A stretch of DNA of 64,000 nucleotides from Flavobacterium sp. 90 (GTDB lineage: Bacteria > Bacteroidota > Bacteroidia > Flavobacteriales > Flavobacteriaceae). The translations under genes and the position numbers were made by a program. Below the pieces are notes generated by a model that did no database searches, was not told the DNA's origin, and saw nothing but the letters and a program-made list of their open reading frames with translations. The stretch lies in assembly GCF_004339525.1 (NCBI RefSeq), contig NZ_SMGE01000001.1:3224001-3288000 (forward strand), read 5' to 3'. Of this stretch, positions 46,554-54,729 are shown piece after piece (position 1 is the stretch's first letter; each line of letters opens with the position of its first letter).

Positions 46554-46571
46554 TCTAACCAATTTTTAATT

Positions 46572-46796
46572 ATGCCAGTATTTGCTCCCGAAAAATCTAA
46601 AATTAAAATGGTAATACTTACCAAGACAAAAGAAAAAAATGCAGTATGGTGGTCGCCAATTAACCAAAACAAGCGTAATAGTGAATCTGTTATAAAAAGC
46701 ATGTTAAGGCGCTTTGAAAAACATACGCTTGCTAAAATTACCAACGTAATACAGTTCTATGAAAATGGGAATTTAATTGCAACAAAAAGGCTATGA
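46572..46796 (+). CDS. Small hypothetical protein (74 aa)
   Basis: A 74-residue basic protein (MPVFAPEKSKIKMVILTKTK). Its stop overlaps the next start by 4 bp. No family was recognised. Confidence 0.6.
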   Translation: MPVFAPEKSKIKMVILTKTKEKNAVWWSPINQNKRNSESVIKSMLRRFEKHTLAKITNVIQFYENGNLIATKRL

Positions 46797-47137
46797 CAAC
46801 AATAACACTAAAGAAAATTAATTTGCACGATTTTTTAATACTTCAAAATGTTGTTGTTCAATTGCGATTAAAAGCACTCAATAAATTGCAAAATAACCAA
46901 GTTGATAATGAGTACATGAAGAACGTTTTGTTTGTAGATATTTCTACAATACTTTTTTTTAAGCTAAGAATGAAAATTGAAAATCAAGCCAAATCACTCT
47001 CAAATTTTAAACTCAAAATTCATGAAGCAATTATTCTGCTTCAATGTTGTAATGACTACGAGTCTAGCAATTTATTCGAAAAATTCATTACTAGAAAATA
47101 CTTTACTGAGATTCACGAACAAATAACTAACCTTTAA
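46793..47137 (+). CDS. Small hypothetical protein (114 aa)
   Basis: A 114-residue, mainly helical protein (MTTITLKKINLHDFLILQNV). Coupled to the preceding gene. Directly followed by the first copy of the 60-nt inverted repeat. No family was recognised. Confidence 0.6.
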   Translation: MTTITLKKINLHDFLILQNVVVQLRLKALNKLQNNQVDNEYMKNVLFVDISTILFFKLRMKIENQAKSLSNFKLKIHEAIILLQCCNDYESSNLFEKFITRKYFTEIHEQITNL

Positions 47138-47144
47138 AAAAAAA

Positions 47145-47204
47145 GTAGATTTTTTTGCGAACCTGGAAAAGCTGCAGCTGCGGATCTATTCAAAAAAAAT
47201 CTAC
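47145..47204. repeat. 60-nt inverted repeat, copy A
   Basis: Begins GTAGATTTTTTT and ends AAAAAAAATCTAC. The core at nt 18-26 is CCTGGAAAA, then a variable GCTGCAGCTGC, then GGATCT. Exactly 60 nt. It ends 12 nt before the start codon at 47217. Confidence 0.85.
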
Positions 47205-47216
47205 ATATTCAACAAG

Positions 47217-47495
47217 ATGATAAAGAAAAGTACCTATATACGAAGTTTTACAGCATCACAACAAAAGCAACTTGAAAAGATTGGAAAAGATCAGAACTTC
47301 AAAACTACTCCCGAAATATTATTTTTTGCGGTTGATAAATATTTAGAACAGAAAAAACAAATTGAAAAATTGAATGAAATCATTGATTCTAAAAAACAAG
47401 AAATTTTTCAATTGAATTTAAAAATTGATTTTTTTAAATCAGCGTCAAAAAGAATACATGAATTAAGTGAGTTCCTGAAAAAGGGAAAAAAATAA
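47217..47495 (+). CDS. Small RHH-like protein with coiled coil (92 aa)
   Basis: A 92-residue protein. The first 45 residues (TYIRSFTASQQKQLEKIGKD) resemble a ribbon-helix-helix pattern and the rest is a coiled coil (KKQIEKLNEIIDSKKQE). A DNA-binding role is possible. It starts 12 bp after repeat copy A. Confidence 0.55.
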   Translation: MIKKSTYIRSFTASQQKQLEKIGKDQNFKTTPEILFFAVDKYLEQKKQIEKLNEIIDSKKQEIFQLNLKIDFFKSASKRIHELSEFLKKGKK

Positions 47496-47558
47496 AATCA
47501 TCAATCAAAAAACGAGCAATAAATCAAATCTATCAACTATTCAAAACCTAGATATTTT

Positions 47559-47858
47559 ATGAATCTCAAAACTTTAAACTACATAAGAAACAAAGCGCAG
47601 TTACAAGACTTATTTATCAGCCAATTTACAGCCGACTATATCCGAAAAGAAATACATGAAATTTTAAAAGAGACTCGAAAAAATGCAACCGAAGGAACGA
47701 GACTTTTTGCGAAAAATATTTCCACAAAAGAGCTAATTATTTTCATTGATAGAAATGGGAAACCTGATGGTTATCTGCTTTCAGACGAATTAAAAATTAT
47801 GCTTCAAGATCACAGAGAAGAAGAATTTAAAACTAGAAAATTTCAAAATCAACTTTAG
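47559..47858 (+). CDS. Small hypothetical protein (99 aa)
   Basis: A 99-residue basic helical protein (MNLKTLNYIRNKAQLQDLFI). Same early operon. No family was recognised. Confidence 0.6.
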   Translation: MNLKTLNYIRNKAQLQDLFISQFTADYIRKEIHEILKETRKNATEGTRLFAKNISTKELIIFIDRNGKPDGYLLSDELKIMLQDHREEEFKTRKFQNQL

Positions 47859-47863
47859 AACTA

Positions 47864-48109
47864 ATGGCAGAGAAATCAAACAACCCAACAAATGCATTAA
47901 TAAATCGTAACTTTATTATTCGAGTTTTGGAAAATCCAAAGGAAAATCATGTCAAAAATACCAAATTAACTTCTGCAAATAAGCTTTCGAATTACATAAA
48001 TGACGAAGAAATCAAAATAAAGCTATTTAACAAGATATTAGATGGTGGAAAGGATAAATATACTTTTCTTATCAGAAGTAGGCTTAAAATCGATTTTCTA
48101 TCGAAATAA
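47864..48109 (+). CDS. Small hypothetical protein (81 aa)
   Basis: An 81-residue basic protein (MAEKSNNPTNALINRNFIIR) that ends the early operon, 5 bp after its neighbour. No family was recognised. Confidence 0.55.
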   Translation: MAEKSNNPTNALINRNFIIRVLENPKENHVKNTKLTSANKLSNYINDEEIKIKLFNKILDGGKDKYTFLIRSRLKIDFLSK

Positions 48110-48311
48110 CTTTTAACACCAATGTATCAAAACACACCACTTACGATATGCGAATAGTTTTATCAAAAGTCATAATGAATTACGATAAGATTTTTGATAA
48201 AAATTTTAAATATCACATATCCTAATAGTGGTGATGAATATCTAATTTTGTTCTTTTACTTCTATCTCACTATCCGCTACAAAATGACAATAACGTTCTT
48301 AAAGGACAAAG

Positions 48312-49361
48312 TTAAATTTTATCTGTATTCAAAAATTTATTTTCGGGACTATCTTCTAATCTTTCAGATAGCATTTTTTTTAATAAACCATAATCATCTA
48401 ATATATCTTCATTCGTCAATTCAAAGCGAGGGTCAGGAATCTTCGTTTCATATAAATATATTTCAGTCATAGCATCAAGTAATATAAATAATCGGATGCA
48501 ATTTTCTTTAGTCCCAAATGATTTATCATTAAGTAAATGTGAGGCAACATGTCTGTTAAAATTTTCATGAGAATCTCCATTTTTTTGCGTATCCCTATAG
48601 AATTGTTCTTTTAAGATCTTATCACATACTTTAATAAAAACATCATAAAACAAAGGATTATTTGGACATGGTTGTCGCATATATGAATTTTTGAAAAATT
48701 TTTTAATTTCATCAAACTCAGGTTTTTTATCTGTTTCTTTGTATCCCATCCATCTTATAATTACACCTTCTATAAAGGGCAACAATGTTAAATAGCAACT
48801 AATAAAATTATCTCTATAGTAAGAAAGAATCGCAGCATCAACCATTTTTGCAAAGACTTTAAAATGATCAAATTTTTCAATTCTACCTTTTTTTTGAAGC
48901 ATTCTCATTTTAGGATTCATTGTAACAAGACCAATATATGCAACTAGCAAAGATTCTGATGAAGGTAAGTCTTTTATTAAGTCTTTTATTGTATTCACAT
49001 CACTCTTTGTTGAAAAAACAGACATAAATAGAGCGTACTTAGCGAGAATATCATTTGCATCTAAAATATCTTGTATTTCTCCAATTGATGCAGAAATAGT
49101 ACCGGGAGTCAATAGATCTTTTTTTCTCTGTTTTTTAGCATTTTCAAGATTTATATTATATGCTTTGGCACTACATCTATTCCAGTCACTTATATCGTCA
49201 CATATTGTGTTTTTTATCGATTCAATTGTAACATTTTCTATTTTAATAGCTTCTATGATTTTTAATGCTTTAAGATCTGTTTTTGACATTAGCGATTTTT
49301 TAATAAACGTGATTAATTGCTTTATTATTGAAAAACTTTTTTTTAATATTTTTTTATCCAT
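48312..49361 (-). CDS. Cargo protein with HEPN-like C-terminus (349 aa)
   Basis: The only gene in opposite orientation between the early and late operons of the element. The C-terminal segment ENFNRHVASHLLNDKSFGTK followed by a leucine-rich helix (CIRLFILLDAMTEIYL) resembles the terminal helices of HEPN-type or DUF4209-type proteins, where an N-R-H motif is conserved. The rest is helical and unassigned. Position and orientation are those of a phage cargo gene, possibly defensive. This role is inferred. Confidence 0.5.
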   Translation of the reverse strand: MDKKILKKSFSIIKQLITFIKKSLMSKTDLKALKIIEAIKIENVTIESIKNTICDDISDWNRCSAKAYNINLENAKKQRKKDLLTPGTISASIGEIQDILDANDILAKYALFMSVFSTKSDVNTIKDLIKDLPSSESLLVAYIGLVTMNPKMRMLQKKGRIEKFDHFKVFAKMVDAAILSYYRDNFISCYLTLLPFIEGVIIRWMGYKETDKKPEFDEIKKFFKNSYMRQPCPNNPLFYDVFIKVCDKILKEQFYRDTQKNGDSHENFNRHVASHLLNDKSFGTKENCIRLFILLDAMTEIYLYETKIPDPRFELTNEDILDDYGLLKKMLSERLEDSPENKFLNTDKI

Positions 49362-49805
49362 TTCATAGAATTAATAGTATCTTTTAAAATAGTTGAAATA
49401 ATATTTGCAACTCTTTTAGCTAATATATAATTTATTTAAAAAAACATCACGCATATTTCTTACTAAATTTTTCAAAAAAAGTAGATCAAATAACACTAAC
49501 AAAATAAGTTCTTTATTTGACCTTGTTTTGCTATTAATTACTTTGTAAATAGTACTTCAATAATCACTACCTTTAAAAAACCTGTACAGATTTACAATCA
49601 TCATATCTGTTTATTTTTAAAAACATGACCAACTACCCGCTTCTACAAAGAAACGGGTATTTTTTTTGCAAAACCTTTGCAAAGCCTTTGTAATCGTAAG
49701 AAATCTTTCTGCAATCCTCTGCAATCTTTAAACGCTTCTTTTCTTCTGTTTCATATTTGTAATCGAAAAGCCTAACAACCTAATACAAGAACGAAAATGA
49801 AATAA
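49362..49805. other. Intergenic region upstream of the late operon
   Basis: About 440 bp. It holds a plus-strand terminator (49635-49668) and, at 49763-49770, CATATTTG, a one-mismatch minus-7 element 36 bp before the late operon. No gene was seen. Confidence 0.5.
49635..49668 (+). terminator. Terminator before the late operon
   Basis: TACCCG pairs with CGGGTA, extended by TTC/GAA, followed by eight T. It ends no visible plus-strand gene, so it may close a short leader RNA or the early transcript. Confidence 0.75.
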
Positions 49806-50516
49806 ATGGATATTGATAACTTGTTACAAAGGAACATCTTAGGCGGTCAGGAGTACGAACCGTTGTTTCCACGTGTTAGCTGTGATAAGACTAAACTGGG
49901 CAACGGTAATACTTTTGATACTGTCAGAATGATTAAACAAATGGTTGTGAAATACAACTATCAGACAAAGGAAGTTGCAAAGGTTTTGCAACAAAGTTCA
50001 TTGAAAGAAACGTGTGATAAGATTTATTGGTTTTTGTACAATCACATTCAGTACAAAGCCGATGGAATAGAGCAAAATCTTAGAAGTCCTGCCTGCGCTT
50101 TCAAGCAAAGAGTATCGGGAGTTGATTGTAAAACCTATTCCATTTTTGCCAGTTGTTTACTTGCTAATATGGGTATTCGCCATTATATCAGGCAGATTAA
50201 ACAACCAAGTTTTCGCCCAGATCTATATACTCACGTTTACGTAATTGTGCCTCTTAATCAAGAAACAGGCGACATAAAAAACGGCTATTTTATTATAGAC
50301 GGTACTACAAGTAATAACCGAGAACCAATATATACTATGGCACACGACACCGATGTTAATTTACCGCATTATGGGCTTAATGCTCCCAGTGCAAAGGGTA
50401 AGCGCAAAACTATTGCAACAAAAACTACAACCGTTGCAAAGGAATCTAATAAACCAGTACTTCTAGGGATAGGAGCATTTTTAACGGGTTTATTTCTATT
50501 TGGGAAATCTAATTAA
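49806..50516 (+). CDS. Transglutaminase-like protein with C-terminal membrane helix
   Basis: A 236-residue protein. The papain-like fold transglutaminase pattern includes SGVDCKTYSIFASCLLANMG (catalytic Cys) and DLYTHVYVIVPL (His) with IIDGT (Asp) downstream. The C-terminus is a single hydrophobic helix (LLGIGAFLTGLFLFGKSN). It is the first gene of the late operon. In this setting it may be a processing or cross-linking enzyme of virion proteins; that is an inference. Confidence 0.75.
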   Translation: MDIDNLLQRNILGGQEYEPLFPRVSCDKTKLGNGNTFDTVRMIKQMVVKYNYQTKEVAKVLQQSSLKETCDKIYWFLYNHIQYKADGIEQNLRSPACAFKQRVSGVDCKTYSIFASCLLANMGIRHYIRQIKQPSFRPDLYTHVYVIVPLNQETGDIKNGYFIIDGTTSNNREPIYTMAHDTDVNLPHYGLNAPSAKGKRKTIATKTTTVAKESNKPVLLGIGAFLTGLFLFGKSN

Positions 50517-50526
50517 ATAATGAAGT

Positions 50527-50793
50527 ATGATACATATCAATGTAAATGATGGGGGACTCAGAAAACCCTTTTGGAAAAAAATTAGAATCAAAGACGTCAA
50601 TTTAAAAAACGTTACTAAAGCAACACTTGCACCGCATTTGCTTCTTTCTAAAAAAGCTCAGGGCACAATTGCAAAGGCAGCACTTGCACCGCATTTGCTT
50701 CTTAAAAATAAAAACAAACGTTTGGTTAGATCAAACCGAGCAAAATCACCAACAATTAAAAGACAGGCAAATGGATTATGTACTTGTAAATAG
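50527..50793 (+). CDS. Small basic protein, partial paralogue of the next gene (88 aa)
   Basis: Residues 11-28 (RKPFWKKIRIKDVNLKN) match the start of the next protein, and the DNA there is about 80% identical, so this is a tandem partial duplication. The rest is basic, with an internal repeat ALAPHLLL seen twice. Overlaps the next gene by 23 bp. It may not be functional. Confidence 0.5.
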   Translation: MIHINVNDGGLRKPFWKKIRIKDVNLKNVTKATLAPHLLLSKKAQGTIAKAALAPHLLLKNKNKRLVRSNRAKSPTIKRQANGLCTCK

Positions 50794-51283
50794 GGGACTT
50801 GGAAAACCTTTTTGGAAAAAGATCCGAATCAAAGATGTCAGTTTAAAAAATGCGGTTAAAGTTACTAAAGGTCTCATACCAATTGCTACAAGTATTATAC
50901 CTGTAGTGGGTCCCGCAGGATCAGGTATTTTGTCAAAAGTTTTGAAAAATTCAAATGGTTCGGCAAGTTTTGTAGGTCGAATTGCCGACAAAGCAACAAT
51001 ACTTTCAAAAACCACAGCAGGCAAAGCAATTGTAAATACAATAAAAAGCACTGCACGACCACAAGTACAAAGTGTTAACGCTTTGAAACCTGCACCAGTT
51101 GTTACAAATCCCACATCTAACACCGCAGGTCAAGACGATCAGCCCGTAGGAGATTTAACGCCAGTAACCCCTGCAACGGCTTCGGAACTTTTGCAAAGTC
51201 CCAAAAAAGATAATACTGCTTTATATGCCGTGGGCGCTGTAGCTGTATTGGGCGGAATTTATTTAGCCACAAAAAATAGTTAG
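50771..51283 (+). CDS. Putative membrane-anchored virion protein (170 aa)
   Basis: The start at 50771 (MDYVLVNRGLGKPFWKKIRI) is set by similarity to the preceding partial copy. The 170-residue protein has an amphipathic N-terminus, a hydrophobic GLIPIATSIIPVVGPAGSG segment, a Pro/Thr-rich linker and a C-terminal membrane helix (LYAVGAVAVLGGIYLATKN). No family was recognised; a virion-associated membrane protein is the best guess. Confidence 0.6.
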   Translation: MDYVLVNRGLGKPFWKKIRIKDVSLKNAVKVTKGLIPIATSIIPVVGPAGSGILSKVLKNSNGSASFVGRIADKATILSKTTAGKAIVNTIKSTARPQVQSVNALKPAPVVTNPTSNTAGQDDQPVGDLTPVTPATASELLQSPKKDNTALYAVGAVAVLGGIYLATKNS

Positions 51284-51301
51284 TAATTAAATTAATCAAA
51301 A

Positions 51302-51925
51302 ATGAATAAAGAAGTAGTAATTATTGGAGGAGGGGTACTAGGCGGTATGGTATCAAATGGAGCAAGTACGTTATTACCTGCATCTGACAGCCCGATTATG
51401 AATATTGCCTTAGCGGGTGTTTCCGTGTTTGGGGCAACAAAAGTAAGCGGAACAACAACCAAAGCAAACTTGCTTAAAGGTGCATTAATGGGTAGCGCTG
51501 TTGTGCAAATCTTATTGGCAGTAAAAAAAGTTTCAGCCAAAAGTTTAGGCACATCCCTTTCAGGTACAAGCAAATTTTCACAATTCGCAAAAGGTGCTGT
51601 TGGTTTGGGGTGTCCTGATGAAAGCGGTTTAAGTGGTCAATTTGTTGGCGCAGACGGTCAACTTTATCAATTTGACGAGCAAGGTTTAAACGGTCAATTT
51701 GTGGGTGCGGATGGTCAACTTTATCAGTATGATGAACAAGGCTTAAACGGTCAGTTTATGGACGAAGCAGGAAATGTTTTTGAGTTAGTAGACGATGGTT
51801 TACATGGAGCGGAGGAAGCACTCTACTTAGAAAACGGTTTAAACGGAGCGGAAGAAATCTACGGAGAAGAGAGAGGATTAAATGCTCCTGAAACAGAAAT
51901 CTACAACGAACTGTATCAACAATAA
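51302..51925 (+). CDS. Membrane protein with C-terminal GLNGQF repeats (207 aa)
   Basis: Residues 1-90 form two or three hydrophobic helices (VVIIGGGVLGGMVSNGAS). Residues 115-170 hold three tandem units of about 19 residues with the core GLNGQFVGADGQLYQYDEQ, then two shorter GLNGAEE units. The DNA of the units has a 57-bp period. Repeat proteins of this type can serve as spike or cross-linking parts. No family was recognised. Confidence 0.6.
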   Translation: MNKEVVIIGGGVLGGMVSNGASTLLPASDSPIMNIALAGVSVFGATKVSGTTTKANLLKGALMGSAVVQILLAVKKVSAKSLGTSLSGTSKFSQFAKGAVGLGCPDESGLSGQFVGADGQLYQFDEQGLNGQFVGADGQLYQYDEQGLNGQFMDEAGNVFELVDDGLHGAEEALYLENGLNGAEEIYGEERGLNAPETEIYNELYQQ

Positions 51926-51984
51926 AAGTCAGCAAGCTAAGAACTTGCATTAAAAAATCAATCATCAATCAAAAAACAATTAAA

Positions 51985-52545
51985 ATGAGAAATCAACAAT
52001 TAGCTTCTGCAACTGCAACACTTAAAGCCAAAGCAACCGCAGGAATCCCAAGAATAGGAAATGTAGCCCTGACCGATAAAACGATTTATTTAAACGTTGC
52101 TATCAAAGGACAAGCGGGAACTGTCGATATTATCGATGTGCAAACAAAACGTGAAGTCGGAATCACCAATTTAGATGGGAACAAATTAAACTCGGGACGT
52201 GATTATGTCATTGATGGCGTGAGAGTTTTGGTTGATTCAGCTTCAAAAGCAGACATCAAAACTTCAACATGGGTTCCTGCAAACGGAACAAATCTTGATC
52301 CGGCATTTTTAAATGCAGAGTTCAGATTAAAGCAGGAAGGTAACGTTCTTATTGATATGCCTATCACTGATTTATCAGGAGAAGGTGATATTCATAATTT
52401 GTTCAGAGCGATTTCAACTTCTCCGCTTTTGCGTTCAAACTTAGAGTTTGAAATGGAAATTGAATATCCAAAAGGTACGACCGTGGACAATGCAACTGCT
52501 CATAACGTTCGTTTTGAATTCAGAGCAACGCAAGCCAAACTATAA
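51985..52545 (+). CDS. Candidate major capsid protein (186 aa)
   Basis: A soluble, beta-rich protein of 186 residues (AGIPRIGNVALTDKTIYLNV) without signal or membrane segment. It is followed by a strong terminator, as is often seen behind the most highly expressed structural gene. The fold cannot be shown from sequence alone; a jelly-roll capsid protein is proposed. It has no recognisable relation to HK97-type capsid genes. Confidence 0.4.
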   Translation: MRNQQLASATATLKAKATAGIPRIGNVALTDKTIYLNVAIKGQAGTVDIIDVQTKREVGITNLDGNKLNSGRDYVIDGVRVLVDSASKADIKTSTWVPANGTNLDPAFLNAEFRLKQEGNVLIDMPITDLSGEGDIHNLFRAISTSPLLRSNLEFEMEIEYPKGTTVDNATAHNVRFEFRATQAKL

Positions 52546-52569
52546 TCAAACAAAGTCTTTTCTAAATCT

Positions 52570-52607
52570 AAAAAAGCCGTAAAACGTATGGGTTACGGCT
52601 TTTTTTA
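52570..52607 (+). terminator. Terminator after the capsid candidate
   Basis: AAAAAGCCGTAA pairs with TTACGGCTTTTT, loop 10 nt, followed by a T-run. It lies inside the late operon and may let the gene before it be expressed at a higher level. Confidence 0.88.
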
Positions 52608-52620
52608 AATAATCAATAAA

Positions 52621-52983
52621 ATGTCAGTAAGAGAAAAAGTAATCAATTTGGTGTTAGCAGTCGGACAAACAGAGGTTGATTTTACAACCGCACTGGATTC
52701 AGGTTTTATACTCGGAGCAGAATTGCACACCAATCATACAGATGTAGATAATTACGCTGAATTTGGAATTTTTGACGATAGCGGTGTAGCGTTTTCAAAA
52801 CCTACTCCAATTGGTCACTGGAAGCGTAGAGAAGGTTCGGGATTTGCAGAAAGTTACAAACCCTTGTTGTTTGAAACAGAACACAAGACGTTTCAATTTA
52901 AAGCAAAAACCAAAGCACCAGTTACAAAAGAAACCTATTTCGCTTTGATTTTGATGTACAAAATTAAAGCTGAATGTAAATAA
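52621..52983 (+). CDS. Putative structural protein (120 aa)
   Basis: A 120-residue beta-rich protein (INLVLAVGQTEVDFTTALDS) directly after the internal terminator. No family was recognised. Could be a second capsid or a spike component. Confidence 0.5.
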   Translation: MSVREKVINLVLAVGQTEVDFTTALDSGFILGAELHTNHTDVDNYAEFGIFDDSGVAFSKPTPIGHWKRREGSGFAESYKPLLFETEHKTFQFKAKTKAPVTKETYFALILMYKIKAECK

Positions 52984-52994
52984 ATCACGATCAA

Positions 52995-53294
52995 ATGACA
53001 CTTACGAAAATTACAGGAGTTGTTTTTTTAAAACTAAAAGAAGATAAAGAAATATCGGTCGATCATGTGACTACTCTGCAAGTTAGAAATAACGGTGTTG
53101 TTAGTGTCTTTGTCAATGATTTCGAAATCGCAAGTAAAGAAACTTTTGTTCTGGTCACTCCCGATGGGTCGCAATCTAAAGTTGATTTAAACATTCGCTT
53201 TGGTGATAAGGATTCAGGAGATTTTCAAAATTCAAGTTGGAATAAAAAAGAAGTTGATATTATTTATAAAAAGACATTAAGATGCAAGAATTAG
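52995..53294 (+). CDS. Putative structural protein (99 aa)
   Basis: A 99-residue beta-rich protein (LTKITGVVFLKLKEDKEISV). It overlaps the next gene by 13 bp. No family was recognised. Confidence 0.5.
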   Translation: MTLTKITGVVFLKLKEDKEISVDHVTTLQVRNNGVVSVFVNDFEIASKETFVLVTPDGSQSKVDLNIRFGDKDSGDFQNSSWNKKEVDIIYKKTLRCKN

Positions 53295-54046
53295 ACAACC
53301 TGATAGGGAAATTAAATACCGATAAATATTCGGCTGTTTCGGTTTTTGATTTAAAAGCAAACAAATGGCTTTTTAGAAATAAATCACATCAGGAAATTAA
53401 GGACGATTTTGAAAGTGCCGAAGATTTCTTTGAAGATCTTTTTGCAAAGGGCTACCGAAATTTAAACCTGTCTCTAAAGCGCAAAAACGGAAGTACTTTT
53501 AAAATTGACGGTGAGCCTTTCGATGTGAATTTTTCAACTCAAAACGCTCCCCAATCTGTGGAAGTTCAACCCGCAAAACCCGTTCAGACGCAGGATATTT
53601 TCTCTAATTCATTTGGTCTTGGTACTCTTGATGTTATGAATTTGATGGTTGCTAAAAATGATGCATCCCGATTACACACAGAAAACGAGTTTTTGAAATC
53701 CGAAAACAAAGATCTCAAGAAAAAGTACGAAGACATTAGAGAAGAGCAATTGGCTTCTAAGTATGATGTCAATAAAAGCAAAGGCACTCAGGAAATGTTA
53801 ATGGGGGCAATTCAACAATTACCTACCCTGATAAGCTTTGTTAAAGGCACACCGACTGTCGGGCTTTCCGCTCCTGTTGAAACCTTTGCAAGCGAAGTAA
53901 AACAACACTTTGCAATGACTTTGCAACACCTTGACGATACTGCTGTAGGCGTTTTGGACAGTATAGGTAAAGGACTTAATACCAACAATGAGTTTTCATC
54001 AGAATTAGCACAACTATTAAAAAAATACAAACTATGGGAAGCTTAG
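53282..54046 (+). CDS. Hypothetical late protein with coiled coil (254 aa)
   Basis: An acidic 254-residue protein. A coiled coil lies at residues 130-165 (ENEFLKSENKDLKKKYEDIR). The N-terminal part (YSAVSVFDLKANKWLFRNKS) is probably globular. It may act as a scaffold, by position beside capsid candidates. Confidence 0.5.
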   Translation: MQELDNLIGKLNTDKYSAVSVFDLKANKWLFRNKSHQEIKDDFESAEDFFEDLFAKGYRNLNLSLKRKNGSTFKIDGEPFDVNFSTQNAPQSVEVQPAKPVQTQDIFSNSFGLGTLDVMNLMVAKNDASRLHTENEFLKSENKDLKKKYEDIREEQLASKYDVNKSKGTQEMLMGAIQQLPTLISFVKGTPTVGLSAPVETFASEVKQHFAMTLQHLDDTAVGVLDSIGKGLNTNNEFSSELAQLLKKYKLWEA

Positions 54047-54237
54047 ATACCCCGATTCAAATTGAAGTAAAAACGGCTAATCTTTTTGCAAAAGAAGCCA
54101 AAAAAAAAGCTTTGACAGATTTAGCACAGCTTGACAATGATGTGCTTGCAAAGCTGGCTGAACTTTCTAAAAGTCCAAAAGCCATAGAGCAGTTAAAAAC
54201 CAATTTTCCCATGATTAAAGGTTTTTTGTCTAACTAA
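54034..54237 (+). CDS. Small helical protein (67 aa)
   Basis: A 67-residue charged helical protein (MGSLDTPIQIEVKTANLFAK) overlapping the preceding gene by 13 bp. No family was recognised. Confidence 0.55.
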   Translation: MGSLDTPIQIEVKTANLFAKEAKKKALTDLAQLDNDVLAKLAELSKSPKAIEQLKTNFPMIKGFLSN

Positions 54238-54249
54238 AAAACCGACACT

Positions 54250-54729
54250 ATGAAGAAAAAAGGTCTGAGAAATCCCGCAGTTATTGCCAGTGTTTTGACA
54301 AGTCCGCAAGGGCAAAAGATGATCGAAAAAACACAGGAAAATACAGAGAAAACAATCAGTACAGGATTTACATTTTTAAAGGTTTTACTTGTGGGTGGAA
54401 TAGTTGCAGTGATCTATTTTAAATTCTTAAAAGGATTTACCAAGATAAAAGAAGATACCCGCTACAAGCCCAGTAATATTAATGTTACCCAAGCAAGAGC
54501 TAGAGCCGAAGCCATCTACACTGCTTTACTGGGATTTGGAGCGAATTATAGCGCAGTTGAAAACAACTTAACAGGACTTAACCACAACGGATTTATTCGG
54601 GTATATAATGAGTTTGGAGAGCGTCGAAGCGCAACGCTCAGTAAAATGAATTTAGTGGAATGGCTACAGGATCAGTTTAAAGAGGATGATATCGCCAAAT
54701 TAAGATTTTTAATAAAAGGATTTTTCTAA
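54250..54729 (+). CDS. Annexin-like membrane protein 1 (159 aa)
   Basis: One transmembrane helix (residues 37-58) precedes a helical domain. The domain resembles the one in the next gene: AIYTALLGFGANYSAVENNL, then NGFIRVYNEFGERR, then LVEWLQDQFKEDDIAKLRFL. It keeps the spacing of an annexin repeat but lacks the GTDE calcium loop. Stop and next start overlap (TAATG). Confidence 0.6.
   Translation: MKKKGLRNPAVIASVLTSPQGQKMIEKTQENTEKTISTGFTFLKVLLVGGIVAVIYFKFLKGFTKIKEDTRYKPSNINVTQARARAEAIYTALLGFGANYSAVENNLTGLNHNGFIRVYNEFGERRSATLSKMNLVEWLQDQFKEDDIAKLRFLIKGFF

Noticed and set aside
48194..48472. 92-codon plus-strand ORF
   Set aside because: It overlaps the C-terminal half of the longer minus-strand cargo gene and has no coding character of its own.
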